5,655 nt of DNA, from contig CAMJGU010000068.1 in assembly GCA_946405325.1 (NCBI GenBank), positions 1 through 5,655 of the forward strand, given 5' to 3'. Both the position numbers and the translations under genes were made by a program. The DNA comes from an uncultured Clostridia bacterium. Lineage in GTDB: Bacteria; Bacillota_A; Clostridia; Oscillospirales; Oscillospiraceae. The notes under the pieces were generated by a model. The model saw only the letters and a list, made by a program, of their open reading frames with translations. It ran no database searches and had not been told where the DNA came from. This document shows positions 1 through 4,837 of the stretch, one piece after another (within the stretch, counting starts at the first letter, position 1; the number at the start of each line of letters is the position of its first letter).

Positions 1-330
1 GCTGAACTTCTCCAGCCAGTCGAGGAACATCTCGGCCTCGTGGTCGCTCTTGCCGCCGACGATCTTGAACAGATTGTCGATGAAGATATGGGAAATATCA
101 TAATTGCCGGCATACAGGCCGCTGATAAAGCCGCGCATCGCCTCGTAAGAGCCGACTTCGTAATCCCCGGCAACGATCAGACGAACATGATAATGCAGAT
201 CGAAGGTCATGACCTTTTCCGCCTCGATGCAGACGACGTTGCCCGCCTCCTGCGCCGCCGCGCTGTTGATCAGCTCGATCAGCTTCTTGGTCTTGCCCGA
301 CCCCTTGTCACCCATGATCAGACGAACCAT
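1..330 (-). CDS. P-loop ATP-binding protein of unknown function (5' part, runs off left edge)
   Basis: The first 110 codons are visible; the 3' end lies outside the window. A textbook Walker A motif sits almost at the N-terminus (GDKGSGKT, residues 7-14), directly after the first beta strand (VRLIM). A Walker B-like strand ending in Asp follows at residues 81-85 (HIFID). This shows an ATP/GTP-binding fold with a very short N-terminus, so the nucleotide site is the core of the protein. No signal peptide or membrane segment is seen, so it is probably cytoplasmic. The ATG start is supported by a GAAAGGAG ribosome binding site at 340-347, 9 bp upstream. I recall similar small 'ATP-binding' or hypothetical proteins in Clostridia, but know of no assigned function. 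It lies 85 bp downstream of pgi on the same strand and seems to have its own promoter. The P-loop call is firm; the biological role is unknown. Confidence 0.8.
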   Translation of the reverse strand, partial: MVRLIMGDKGSGKTKKLIELINSAAAQEAGNVVCIEAEKVMTFDLHYHVRLIVAGDYEVGSYEAMRGFISGLYAGNYDISHIFIDNLFKIVGGKSDHEAEMFLDWLEKFS

Positions 331-362
331 AGGAAATCACTCCTTTCAATTTTTGCGTTCAC

Positions 363-391
363 AGCATATCACACGGACAGGCTTTTTTCAA
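363..391 (-). promoter_or_regulatory. Putative sigma-A promoter of the P-loop ATPase gene
   Basis: On the minus strand a -35 box TTGAAA (391-386) is followed after exactly 17 bp by TATGCT (368-363), with TGA directly before it, giving an extended -10. Transcription would start near 356, leaving a leader of about 26 nt that carries the GAAAGGAG site. The -35 box lies inside the right arm of the hairpin after pgi, so the end of the pgi transcript and this promoter overlap. Confidence 0.55.
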
Positions 392-400
392 TGAAAAAAG
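382..400 (-). terminator. AT-rich inverted repeat after pgi, possible weak terminator
   Basis: CTTTTTTC (382-389) and GAAAAAAG (393-400) form a perfect 8-bp stem with a 3-nt loop, 15 bp beyond the pgi stop codon. The stem is almost all A-T. On the pgi transcript it is followed by CCTGTCC, not a U-run, so it is a poor intrinsic terminator. A small AATC-GAAA-GATT hairpin right at the pgi stop is followed by the T6 run and could help. Partial read-through into the P-loop gene is plausible. Confidence 0.3.
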
Positions 401-415
401 TGTTAAATCTTTCGA

Positions 416-1750
416 TTACTTTCCGAGTTTCTTCCGCAGCTCCGCGCCCATCTCCTCGTAGCCGGGCTTGTTCATCAGGGCGAACATATTCTTCTTGTAC
501 GCCTCGACGCCGGGCTGGTCGAAGGGATTGACCCCCAGCAGGTAACCGGACAGGCCGCAGGCATACTCGAAGAAGTAGATCATTCTGCCCAGATCGCGCG
601 CGTCGCGCTTGCCTGCCTTGACGATCATGTTGGGCACGCCGCCCTCGACGTGGGCAAGCAGAGTGCCGTCCATCGCCTGGGTGTTGATCTCGTGGAGCGT
701 CTTGCCCGCGAGGAAGTTCAGACCGTCGCCGTTCACGTCGTCGTGCGGCACGACCATCTGCTCGTCGTCGGGATCGAAGCGCACCACGGTCTCGAGCATC
801 AAGCGCTCGCCCTGCTGGATGTACTGACCCATGGAGTGCAGGTCGGCGGTGAAATCGACGCTCGCGGGGAAGAGACCCTTGTTGTCCTTGCCCTCGCTCT
901 CGCCGTAGAGCTGCTTCCACCACTCCGCCATGAAGCGGAACGACGGCTCAAAGCAGGCGAGCAGTTCCGTCTTCTTGCCGGCGCGGTAAAGTGCGCTGCG
1001 GACCGCGGCATACTCCCACGCGGGGTTGGTGAAATCGTCGGTGCGGCAGAGCTTCATCATGTCGGCGGCGCCGCCCATAAGCTCGTTGATGTCGATACCG
1101 GCGACGGCGATGGGCAGCAGGCCCACAGCGGTCAGCACACTGTAGCGGCCGCCGACATCGTCGGGCACCACGAAGGTCTCATAGCCCTCGGCGTCCGCGA
1201 GGCTCTTGAGCGCGCCGCGGGAGCGGTCGGTGGTGGCGTAGATGCGCTTCGCCGCTTCCGCCTTGCCGTACTTCTTCTCCAGCAGCTCCTTGAAGAAGCG
1301 GAACGCGACCGCCGGCTCGGTGGTCGTGCCGGACTTGGAGATGACGTTCACGGAGAAGTCCACATCCTTGACGAGGTCGTAGACCTCCTTCGTCGCGGCG
1401 GAGGAAAGGCCGTTGCCCATGAAGTAGACGTTGGGCGTGTCCTTTTTCTTGAGGTTGTAGTTCGGGGAGCCGAGGCACTCGATCACGCCGCGCGCGCCGA
1501 GGTACGACCCGCCGATGCCGATGACGACCAGCGCCTTGGAATCGCTCTGAATCTTCTTCGCCGCCTTTTCGATGCGCGCGAACTCGTCCTTGTCGTAGTC
1601 CTCCGGCAGCTTGACCCAGCCGATGAAATCGTCGCCCTTGCCGCCGCCGTTTTGCAGCCAGTTCGCCGCCTGCTTCAGCTCGCCGCCCAGCTCGGTCTGA
1701 TAGGAGCCGGAGAGGAAGGATACCGCCTTGGAAACGTCAACAGATAACAT
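416..1750 (-). CDS. pgi: Glucose-6-phosphate isomerase
   Basis: This 444-residue protein is a complete glucose-6-phosphate isomerase, the cytoplasmic enzyme that interconverts glucose-6-phosphate and fructose-6-phosphate in glycolysis and gluconeogenesis. Its length fits the compact Gram-positive type (about 450) and not the roughly 550-residue enterobacterial form. The sugar-phosphate-binding SIS regions are clear: [12 protein letters not shown] (76-87) and [10 protein letters not shown] (137-146). Both family signatures are present: [13 protein letters not shown] (198-210) and the C-terminal stretch 402-420 ending [11 protein letters not shown]. Expected catalytic residues by alignment to the family are Glu284 in GESEGK, His305 in [12 protein letters not shown], and Lys419. 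The ATG has an AGGAGGA site (1758-1764) with 7-bp spacing. It is transcribed alone from a promoter back to back with that of the csoR-like gene. Nothing is missing or odd in the reading frame. Confidence 0.98.
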   Translation of the reverse strand: MLSVDVSKAVSFLSGSYQTELGGELKQAANWLQNGGGKGDDFIGWVKLPEDYDKDEFARIEKAAKKIQSDSKALVVIGIGGSYLGARGVIECLGSPNYNLKKKDTPNVYFMGNGLSSAATKEVYDLVKDVDFSVNVISKSGTTTEPAVAFRFFKELLEKKYGKAEAAKRIYATTDRSRGALKSLADAEGYETFVVPDDVGGRYSVLTAVGLLPIAVAGIDINELMGGAADMMKLCRTDDFTNPAWEYAAVRSALYRAGKKTELLACFEPSFRFMAEWWKQLYGESEGKDNKGLFPASVDFTADLHSMGQYIQQGERLMLETVVRFDPDDEQMVVPHDDVNGDGLNFLAGKTLHEINTQAMDGTLLAHVEGGVPNMIVKAGKRDARDLGRMIYFFEYACGLSGYLLGVNPFDQPGVEAYKKNMFALMNKPGYEEMGAELRKKLGK

Positions 1751-1789
1751 GGAAACATCCTCCTGTTTTTATTTTAATTGGTGTCCTTC

Positions 1790-1818
1790 ACTTTAGCACA
1801 GTTGGAAACAAGAAACAA
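1790..1818 (-). promoter_or_regulatory. Putative sigma-A promoter of pgi
   Basis: Minus strand: TTGTTT (1818-1813), 17-bp spacer, TAAAGT (1795-1790), preceded by TGC to give an extended -10. The start would lie near 1783, leaving a leader of about 33 nt with the AGGAGGA site. A tandem 7-bp repeat (GAAACAA at 1805-1811 and 1812-1818 on the plus strand) covers the -35 and most of the spacer. Confidence 0.5.
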
Positions 1819-1825
1819 GATTGTT
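1814..1825. promoter_or_regulatory. Palindrome between divergent pgi and csoR-like promoters, candidate operator
   Basis: AACAA-GA-TTGTT is a 5-bp perfect inverted repeat with a 2-bp centre. It lies exactly between the two divergent promoters, overlapping the pgi -35 (1813-1818) and the first bases of the csoR-like -35 (1824-1829). A protein bound here could affect both genes. It lacks the G/C tract usual for CsoR operators, so the identity of any binder is open. Confidence 0.3.
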
Positions 1826-1852
1826 GCGCTTAAAATTTCTTTATGCTACAAT
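1824..1852 (+). promoter_or_regulatory. Putative sigma-A promoter of the CsoR-family repressor gene
   Basis: TACAAT (1847-1852) with TGC directly upstream makes a good extended -10. A weak -35, TTGCGC (1824-1829), sits at 17-bp spacing. The start would be near 1859, giving a leader of about 23 nt with the AAAGGAGG site. Such an extended -10 could work despite the weak -35. Confidence 0.5.
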
Positions 1853-1881
1853 CACGTTGCTTGAGCAAAGGAGGCGCCGCC

Positions 1882-2196
1882 ATGAGCGAACACAGCCACG
1901 AACATGAACACGACCACGTGCATCCCCACGTCCACAGCCACGAGCATACCGCGGCGGTGTCGAACCGCCTCGCCCGCGCCATCGGGCATCTGGAGGCGGT
2001 GCGCAAGATGGTGGAGGACAACCGCGACTGCTCCGAGGTGCTGATCCAGCTGGCCGCCGTGCGCTCCGCGCTCGCGTCCACCAGCCGCATCATCCTCAAG
2101 GATCACATGGAGCACTGCATCGTCGACGCCATTGAGGAGCACGACCAGACGGCGCTGGACGAGCTGAACCGCGCCATCGACAAGCTCTTAAAGTAA
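1882..2196 (+). CDS. CsoR/RcnR-family metal-sensing transcriptional repressor with His-rich N-terminus
   Basis: This 104-residue protein belongs to the CsoR/RcnR/FrmR family (DUF156), small all-helical tetrameric DNA-binding repressors that release DNA on binding metal or another effector. The core runs from about residue 27 to the end. Cys50, His75 and Cys79 reproduce the Cys-His-Cys Cu(I) site of CsoR with the same spacing (25 and 4) as Cys36/His61/Cys65 of the M. tuberculosis protein, which favours copper over the RcnR or FrmR types. The N-terminus is unusual: His at every even position from 4 to 22, ten in all, separated by single Ser/Glu/Asp/Val/Pro residues. The ATG at 1882 is chosen because AAAGGAGG (1867-1874) sits 7 bp upstream; an in-frame ATG at 1843 would place this site inside the gene. 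No copper ATPase or chaperone gene lies beside it, so its targets are probably elsewhere. The stop lies inside the 3' end of the convergent cyclo-ligase gene. Family call firm, metal inferred. Confidence 0.93.
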   Translation: MSEHSHEHEHDHVHPHVHSHEHTAAVSNRLARAIGHLEAVRKMVEDNRDCSEVLIQLAAVRSALASTSRIILKDHMEHCIVDAIEEHDQTALDELNRAIDKLLK

Positions 2197-2751
2197 CCCG
2201 TTTTCGGTCAAGTACAGCGTACACCGCAAATCGTGCGGCTCGGTCGGCACCGCGTCGGCGAGCAGCTTTTCGCGGCAGATGCACACCGTCGCTCCGTGCA
2301 GCCGCGGCAGGATGCGGTCGTAGTACCCGCCGCCCTGACCGAGGCGGTTGCCCGCGCGGTCGAAGGTGGTGCAGGGCACCACCGCAAGCTCCACGTCCTC
2401 CGGCCGCATCATGGGGCAGGAGCGCTTCGGCTCCAAAATCCCCATCGCCCCCGGCTCCAGGTCCGCCTCCAGATCCCGCACGACGCACAGCGCCATTTGA
2501 CGCTCCGGCTCGCAGCGGGGGAGGAGCAGGATTTTGCCCCGCGCGATCGTCTCGCGCAAAAACGCCCGCGTGTCGATCTCCCGCGGAAGCCCCGCGAAGG
2601 CGAACACCACCCGCGCCGCGTCAAATTCCGGCAGCGCCGCGAGGGCGCGGCAGATCGCCGCGCTGCTCTCCGCCTTGTATCCGGCGTCGAGGGCGCGTTC
2701 TCTCTCTCTGATTTCCGCGCGCAGGGCGCGCTTGTTCTCCGCAATATCCAT
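2188..2751 (-). CDS. 5-formyltetrahydrofolate cyclo-ligase (methenyl-THF synthetase)
   Basis: This 187-residue protein matches the usual length of the family (YgfA/MTHFS). It catalyses the ATP-dependent conversion of 5-formyl-THF to 5,10-methenyl-THF, returning a dead-end folate to the one-carbon pool. The N-terminal basic helix (NKRALRAEIRERE, residues 6-18), the substrate region GILEP (104-108) and the hallmark GNRLGQGGGYYDR (134-146) are all present, followed by the C-terminal PHD...LTENG stretch. The ATG at 2751 is well fixed: an in-frame TAA lies four codons upstream and the next in-frame ATG is far inside the conserved protein. Only a weak GGTGGT lies upstream, with no real Shine-Dalgarno; see the promoter entry for a possible leaderless start. 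It is divergent from folD with 44 bp between start codons, and its last 9 bp overlap the end of the csoR-like gene tail to tail. Confidence 0.95.
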   Translation of the reverse strand: MDIAENKRALRAEIRERERALDAGYKAESSAAICRALAALPEFDAARVVFAFAGLPREIDTRAFLRETIARGKILLLPRCEPERQMALCVVRDLEADLEPGAMGILEPKRSCPMMRPEDVELAVVPCTTFDRAGNRLGQGGGYYDRILPRLHGATVCICREKLLADAVPTEPHDLRCTLYLTENGLL

Positions 2752-2757
2752 GGCTTG

Positions 2758-2766
2758 ATTTTACCA
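2758..2766 (-). promoter_or_regulatory. Extended -10 element just upstream of the cyclo-ligase start
   Basis: On the minus strand TGG-TAAAAT ends 6 bp before the ATG, so transcription at the usual distance would begin at or next to the A of the start codon. No convincing -35 is seen at 16-18 bp. If used, the mRNA would be leaderless, which would fit the lack of a Shine-Dalgarno sequence. Confidence 0.35.
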
Positions 2767-2795
2767 CCATTTCCCGCCGAAAGGAAGTGCTTTTC

Positions 2796-3641
2796 ATGCT
2801 TCTCAAGGGCGCACCCGTCGCCCGCGCCCTCGCCGACGCGCTGCGCGGGGAGAGCGATTCGCTGCGTGCGCAGGGCGTCACGCCTTGCCTCGCCACGGTG
2901 CGCGTGGGCGAAAAGGACGCCGACCTCGCCTATGAGCGCGGCATCGCCAAGCGCTGCGAGCAGTCCGGCGTCACGGTGCAGCGCATCGCGTTCCCCGCCG
3001 ACGTGTCACAGGAGACGCTGCTGCGGGAGCTCTCGGCGTTGGGCGCGAACCCCGGCGTCCACGGCATCCTGCTGCTGCGCCCGCTCGCGGATCGGTTTGA
3101 CGACGCGGCGGTCTGCGCCGCCGTCCCGCCGGGCAAGGACGCCGACGGCGTGACGCTCACCTCCATGGCGGCGATCTACTCCGGCGCGCACGAGGGCTTC
3201 GCGCCCTGTACGGCGGAGGCGTGCCTCGCCCTGCTGGAGCACTACGACATCCCCATCGACGGCAAGCGCGCGCTGGTCATCGGGCGCAGCTTCGTCATCG
3301 GCAAGCCTGTGTCCATGCTGCTCCTGCGGCACAACGCCACGGTGTCCATCGCCCACACGCACACGCGGGATCTCCCCGCGCTCTGCCGCGAGGCGGACAT
3401 TCTGGTGGTCGCCACTGGCTGCGCGGGACTCATCGGCGCGGAGCACGTCCGCGCGGGGCAGACGGTCATCGACGTCGGCATCCATACCCTGCCGGACGGC
3501 TCGCTGACCGGCGACGTGCGCTTTGACGAGGTCACGCCCATCGTGGACCATATCACGCCTGTGCCCGGCGGCGTCGGCGCGGTGACCACCGCCATTCTCT
3601 GCCGCCACACCATCGAAGCCGCAAAAAGAAGCGCCCGCTGA
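2796..3641 (+). CDS. folD: FolD-type methylenetetrahydrofolate dehydrogenase (variant cyclohydrolase site)
   Basis: This 281-residue protein has the full two-domain FolD architecture. FolD oxidises 5,10-methylene-THF to methenyl-THF with NAD(P)+ and normally also hydrolyses it to 10-formyl-THF. The NAD(P)-binding region has VIGRSFVIGKPVSM (161-174), and the C-terminal signature DHITPVPGGVG (251-261) is intact, as is the KDADG aspartate motif (114-118). The catalytic helix is atypical: aligned on Tyr46, the essential Lys (Lys56 in the human enzyme, four residues after Tyr) is Ile50, although Lys52 is kept. The Gln of the usual VQLPLP motif (human Gln100) is Leu94. The canonical PCTP reads PCTA. 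I recall similar YERGxxKR variants in clostridial relatives. Dehydrogenase activity is likely; cyclohydrolase activity is doubtful. The ATG at 2796 is preferred over a GTG at 2787 because the AAAGGAA site (2780-2786) would abut that GTG but is 9 bp from the ATG. No clear promoter was found in the 44-bp gap. Confidence 0.93.
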   Translation: MLLKGAPVARALADALRGESDSLRAQGVTPCLATVRVGEKDADLAYERGIAKRCEQSGVTVQRIAFPADVSQETLLRELSALGANPGVHGILLLRPLADRFDDAAVCAAVPPGKDADGVTLTSMAAIYSGAHEGFAPCTAEACLALLEHYDIPIDGKRALVIGRSFVIGKPVSMLLLRHNATVSIAHTHTRDLPALCREADILVVATGCAGLIGAEHVRAGQTVIDVGIHTLPDGSLTGDVRFDEVTPIVDHITPVPGGVGAVTTAILCRHTIEAAKRSAR

Positions 3642-3653
3642 GCGGGCGCTTTT
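3629..3653. terminator. Bidirectional intrinsic terminator shared by folD and the SLH-protein gene
   Basis: A perfect 10-bp stem, AAGCGCCCGC (3629-3638) and GCGGGCGCTT (3642-3651), encloses a 3-nt loop that is the folD TGA stop codon. Read rightward it is followed by TTTTCC and then a T-rich stretch. Read leftward, after the SLH gene stop, the stem runs into TTCTTTTTG, a better U-tract. It therefore probably ends both converging transcripts. The left arm also encodes the last codons of FolD. Confidence 0.85.
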
Positions 3654-3657
3654 CCGT

Positions 3658-4680
3658 TTATTTTGCAAGGTACACCGACCCGACGCCCAGCATCCGGCAC
3701 AGCTGCACCTTCTCCGCGACGTCCTCTCCGGACTCGTACCACACAATGGTGCTGCCGCTGGTGAGATACGAGCTTTCATAGCGCGTGGAGCGGTACGTCT
3801 TGGTCGTGCTGCTATCCAGATAGCGCTGCAGCTCCGCGTCCGTGATCTCGCGCGGCTGCGAGGCCATATTGCCGCGCACCGTCACCAGCACCGGCGTCGT
3901 GTGCAGCGCCACCGCGCCGCCCGCGCCCGCCTTTACCGCCGCGTTGTAGACGCTCTCGAGCGGTGCGCGCGGGTACATGGGGATCGATGCGGCGCTGTTG
4001 CTGCCGCTCTCCGCCCACACCGCGTTCTCCGGCACCGTCTCGCCGCTGTGGACCGCGGTGCGCTGCGTGTCATGCAGGCGGTCGTAGACGCGGACCAGCA
4101 CCGCCGCGGCCTGCTCCCGCGTCGCGATCGTACGCGGCGCGAACAAACCGCTGCCCACGCCGCTGAGCACGCCCATGCGGTAGGCAAGGGCGATGTAGCC
4201 GCGGTTGGTGGTCACGTCCGTAAACGGGCAGTCGCCCTGCACGACGCCGGCAAGGGGCGCGTAGTCCAGCGCGCGCATGGTCATCGCCGCCAGCTCCTCG
4301 CGGGGCAGCGGCTCGTTGGGCTTGCAGTCCTCACCCAGCTTGAGCAGCACGCCGCGGTCGTAGGCGGTCTCCATCACCGCGTAGTACCATTTGGTTTTAT
4401 CCTGATTGTCGGCGAAGCTGCCGGTCTCCGGCGCGCTCAGCGGCCAGCCCATGAGCGAGCAGAGCATCTTCGCGTACTGCGCGCGCGTGACGTTCTGCCC
4501 CAGGCCGAAACTGCCGTCGCCCACGCCGCTGACCAGGCCGTACTGCGCCGCCTTCTGCACGCTCTCATACGCCCAGTGGCGCTCCGGCACGTCCCGAAAC
4601 GCGGTGTCCGCGGCGCGCACAGGGGTCAACAGCAGCGCCGCCGTCAGCAAAAGGGCCGCCGCCCGACGGAAAAGCTTCAT
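3658..4680 (-). CDS. Secreted SLH-domain protein with GH18-like C-terminal remnant
   Basis: This 340-residue protein starts with a signal peptide: basic MKLFRR, a Leu/Ala-rich core, and a likely cut after VRA at residue 23. Three S-layer homology domains follow at about 28-78 (FRDVPERHWAYESV... TRAQYA), 89-139 (FADNQDKTKWYYAV... PREELAAM) and 153-202 (FTDVTTNRGYIALA... TREQAAAV). SLH triplets attach proteins non-covalently to secondary polymers of the Gram-positive wall. A Ser/Ala-rich linker (about 203-232) leads to a C-terminal domain of about 108 residues. Its last 30 residues (VWYES... EKVQLCRMLGVGSVYL) resemble the final strands and helix of GH18-family barrels. I see no DxxDxDxE catalytic motif, and the domain is too short for a whole barrel, so a non-enzymatic remnant is inferred. 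The ATG has GAGGTG (4688-4693) 7 bp upstream. It is a single gene, convergent with folD and divergent from recJ. Surface location is firm; the function of the C-terminus is unknown. Confidence 0.9.
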   Translation of the reverse strand: MKLFRRAAALLLTAALLLTPVRAADTAFRDVPERHWAYESVQKAAQYGLVSGVGDGSFGLGQNVTRAQYAKMLCSLMGWPLSAPETGSFADNQDKTKWYYAVMETAYDRGVLLKLGEDCKPNEPLPREELAAMTMRALDYAPLAGVVQGDCPFTDVTTNRGYIALAYRMGVLSGVGSGLFAPRTIATREQAAAVLVRVYDRLHDTQRTAVHSGETVPENAVWAESGSNSAASIPMYPRAPLESVYNAAVKAGAGGAVALHTTPVLVTVRGNMASQPREITDAELQRYLDSSTTKTYRSTRYESSYLTSGSTIVWYESGEDVAEKVQLCRMLGVGSVYLAK

Positions 4681-4689
4681 CGTTCCACA

Positions 4690-4724
4690 CCTCTTTCGTT
4701 CGTGCTATTGTACCACGAAAGAGG
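4690..4724. repeat. 10-bp inverted repeat bracketing the SLH-gene -10 box, candidate operator
   Basis: CCTCTTTCGT (4690-4699) and ACGAAAGAGG (4715-4724) are perfect reverse complements separated by 15 bp. On the minus strand one arm fills the spacer between -35 and -10. The other lies just after the expected start and includes the start of the Shine-Dalgarno sequence. Only the second arm would be transcribed from the called promoter, so a DNA operator fits better than an RNA hairpin. An alternative overlapping pair, TTCGTG (4699-4704) with CACGAA (4714-4719), exists. Confidence 0.55.
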
Positions 4725-4735
4725 TTTCGCGTCAA
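4707..4735 (-). promoter_or_regulatory. Strong putative sigma-A promoter of the SLH-protein gene
   Basis: Minus strand: TTGACG (4735-4730), 17-bp spacer, TACAAT (4712-4707), with TGG directly before it as an extended -10. This is the closest match to consensus in the window. The start would be near 4700, leaving a leader of about 20 nt. The spacer and the leader each hold one arm of the palindrome at 4690-4724. Confidence 0.7.
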
Positions 4736-4765
4736 ATTTGGGAAATAACCGGCGGAAATTCACTC

Positions 4766-4794
4766 TTGTCCTTTTTGCCGAGTTTTGATATAGT
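4766..4794 (+). promoter_or_regulatory. Putative sigma-A promoter of recJ
   Basis: TTGTCC (4766-4771), a 17-bp spacer, and TATAGT (4789-4794) preceded by TGA form an extended -10 promoter. The start would lie near 4801, with a leader of about 37 nt carrying AAAGGAGG. A second box, TATACT (4811-4816), lacks a -35 at proper spacing (TTGATA is 20 bp away) and is less likely. Confidence 0.55.
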
Positions 4795-4802
4795 TAAACA
4801 TT

Positions 4803-4815
4803 GTATAGGCTATAC
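4803..4815. repeat. Short palindrome at the expected recJ transcription start
   Basis: GTATAG-G-CTATAC is a 13-bp near-perfect palindrome (6-bp arms, 1-bp centre). It lies just downstream of the predicted start and 7 bp before the ribosome binding site. It does not match the Gram-positive LexA box (GAAC-N4-GTTC). It may be an operator or chance in an AT-rich gap. Confidence 0.3.
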
Positions 4816-4837
4816 TGGGGGAAAGGAGGCGAACGGC

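Noticed and set aside
650..1747. Long open frame of 365 codons antisense to pgi
   Set aside because: It lies entirely inside a certain gene. Its composition (rich in Val, Glu, Arg, Ala, His, Leu) is typical of a reverse frame of GC-rich DNA, and it has no ribosome binding site or known motif.
1843..1881. Longer N-terminus for the CsoR-like protein starting at ATG 1843
   Set aside because: The strong AAAGGAGG site at 1867-1874 and the extended -10 at 1844-1852 would fall inside the coding region; ATG 1882 is correctly spaced.
2238..2276. Hairpin-like GCTCG...CGAGC followed by TTTT as a terminator for the csoR-like gene
   Set aside because: The stem is short with a long loop and lies within the coding region of the cyclo-ligase; not convincing.
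2787..2795. GTG start for FolD three codons upstream
   Set aside because: The AAAGGAA site directly abuts this GTG, leaving no room for initiation; the ATG at 2796 has 9-bp spacing.
2233..3153. 306-codon plus-strand frame across the cyclo-ligase and folD starts
   Set aside because: It is antisense to the cyclo-ligase and then out of frame within folD, with Arg/Ser-rich low-complexity composition and no start signal.
3901..4788. 295-codon open frame antisense to the SLH-protein gene
   Set aside because: Arg/Ala/His-rich shadow; the opposite strand has a signal peptide, three SLH domains, a promoter and a ribosome binding site.
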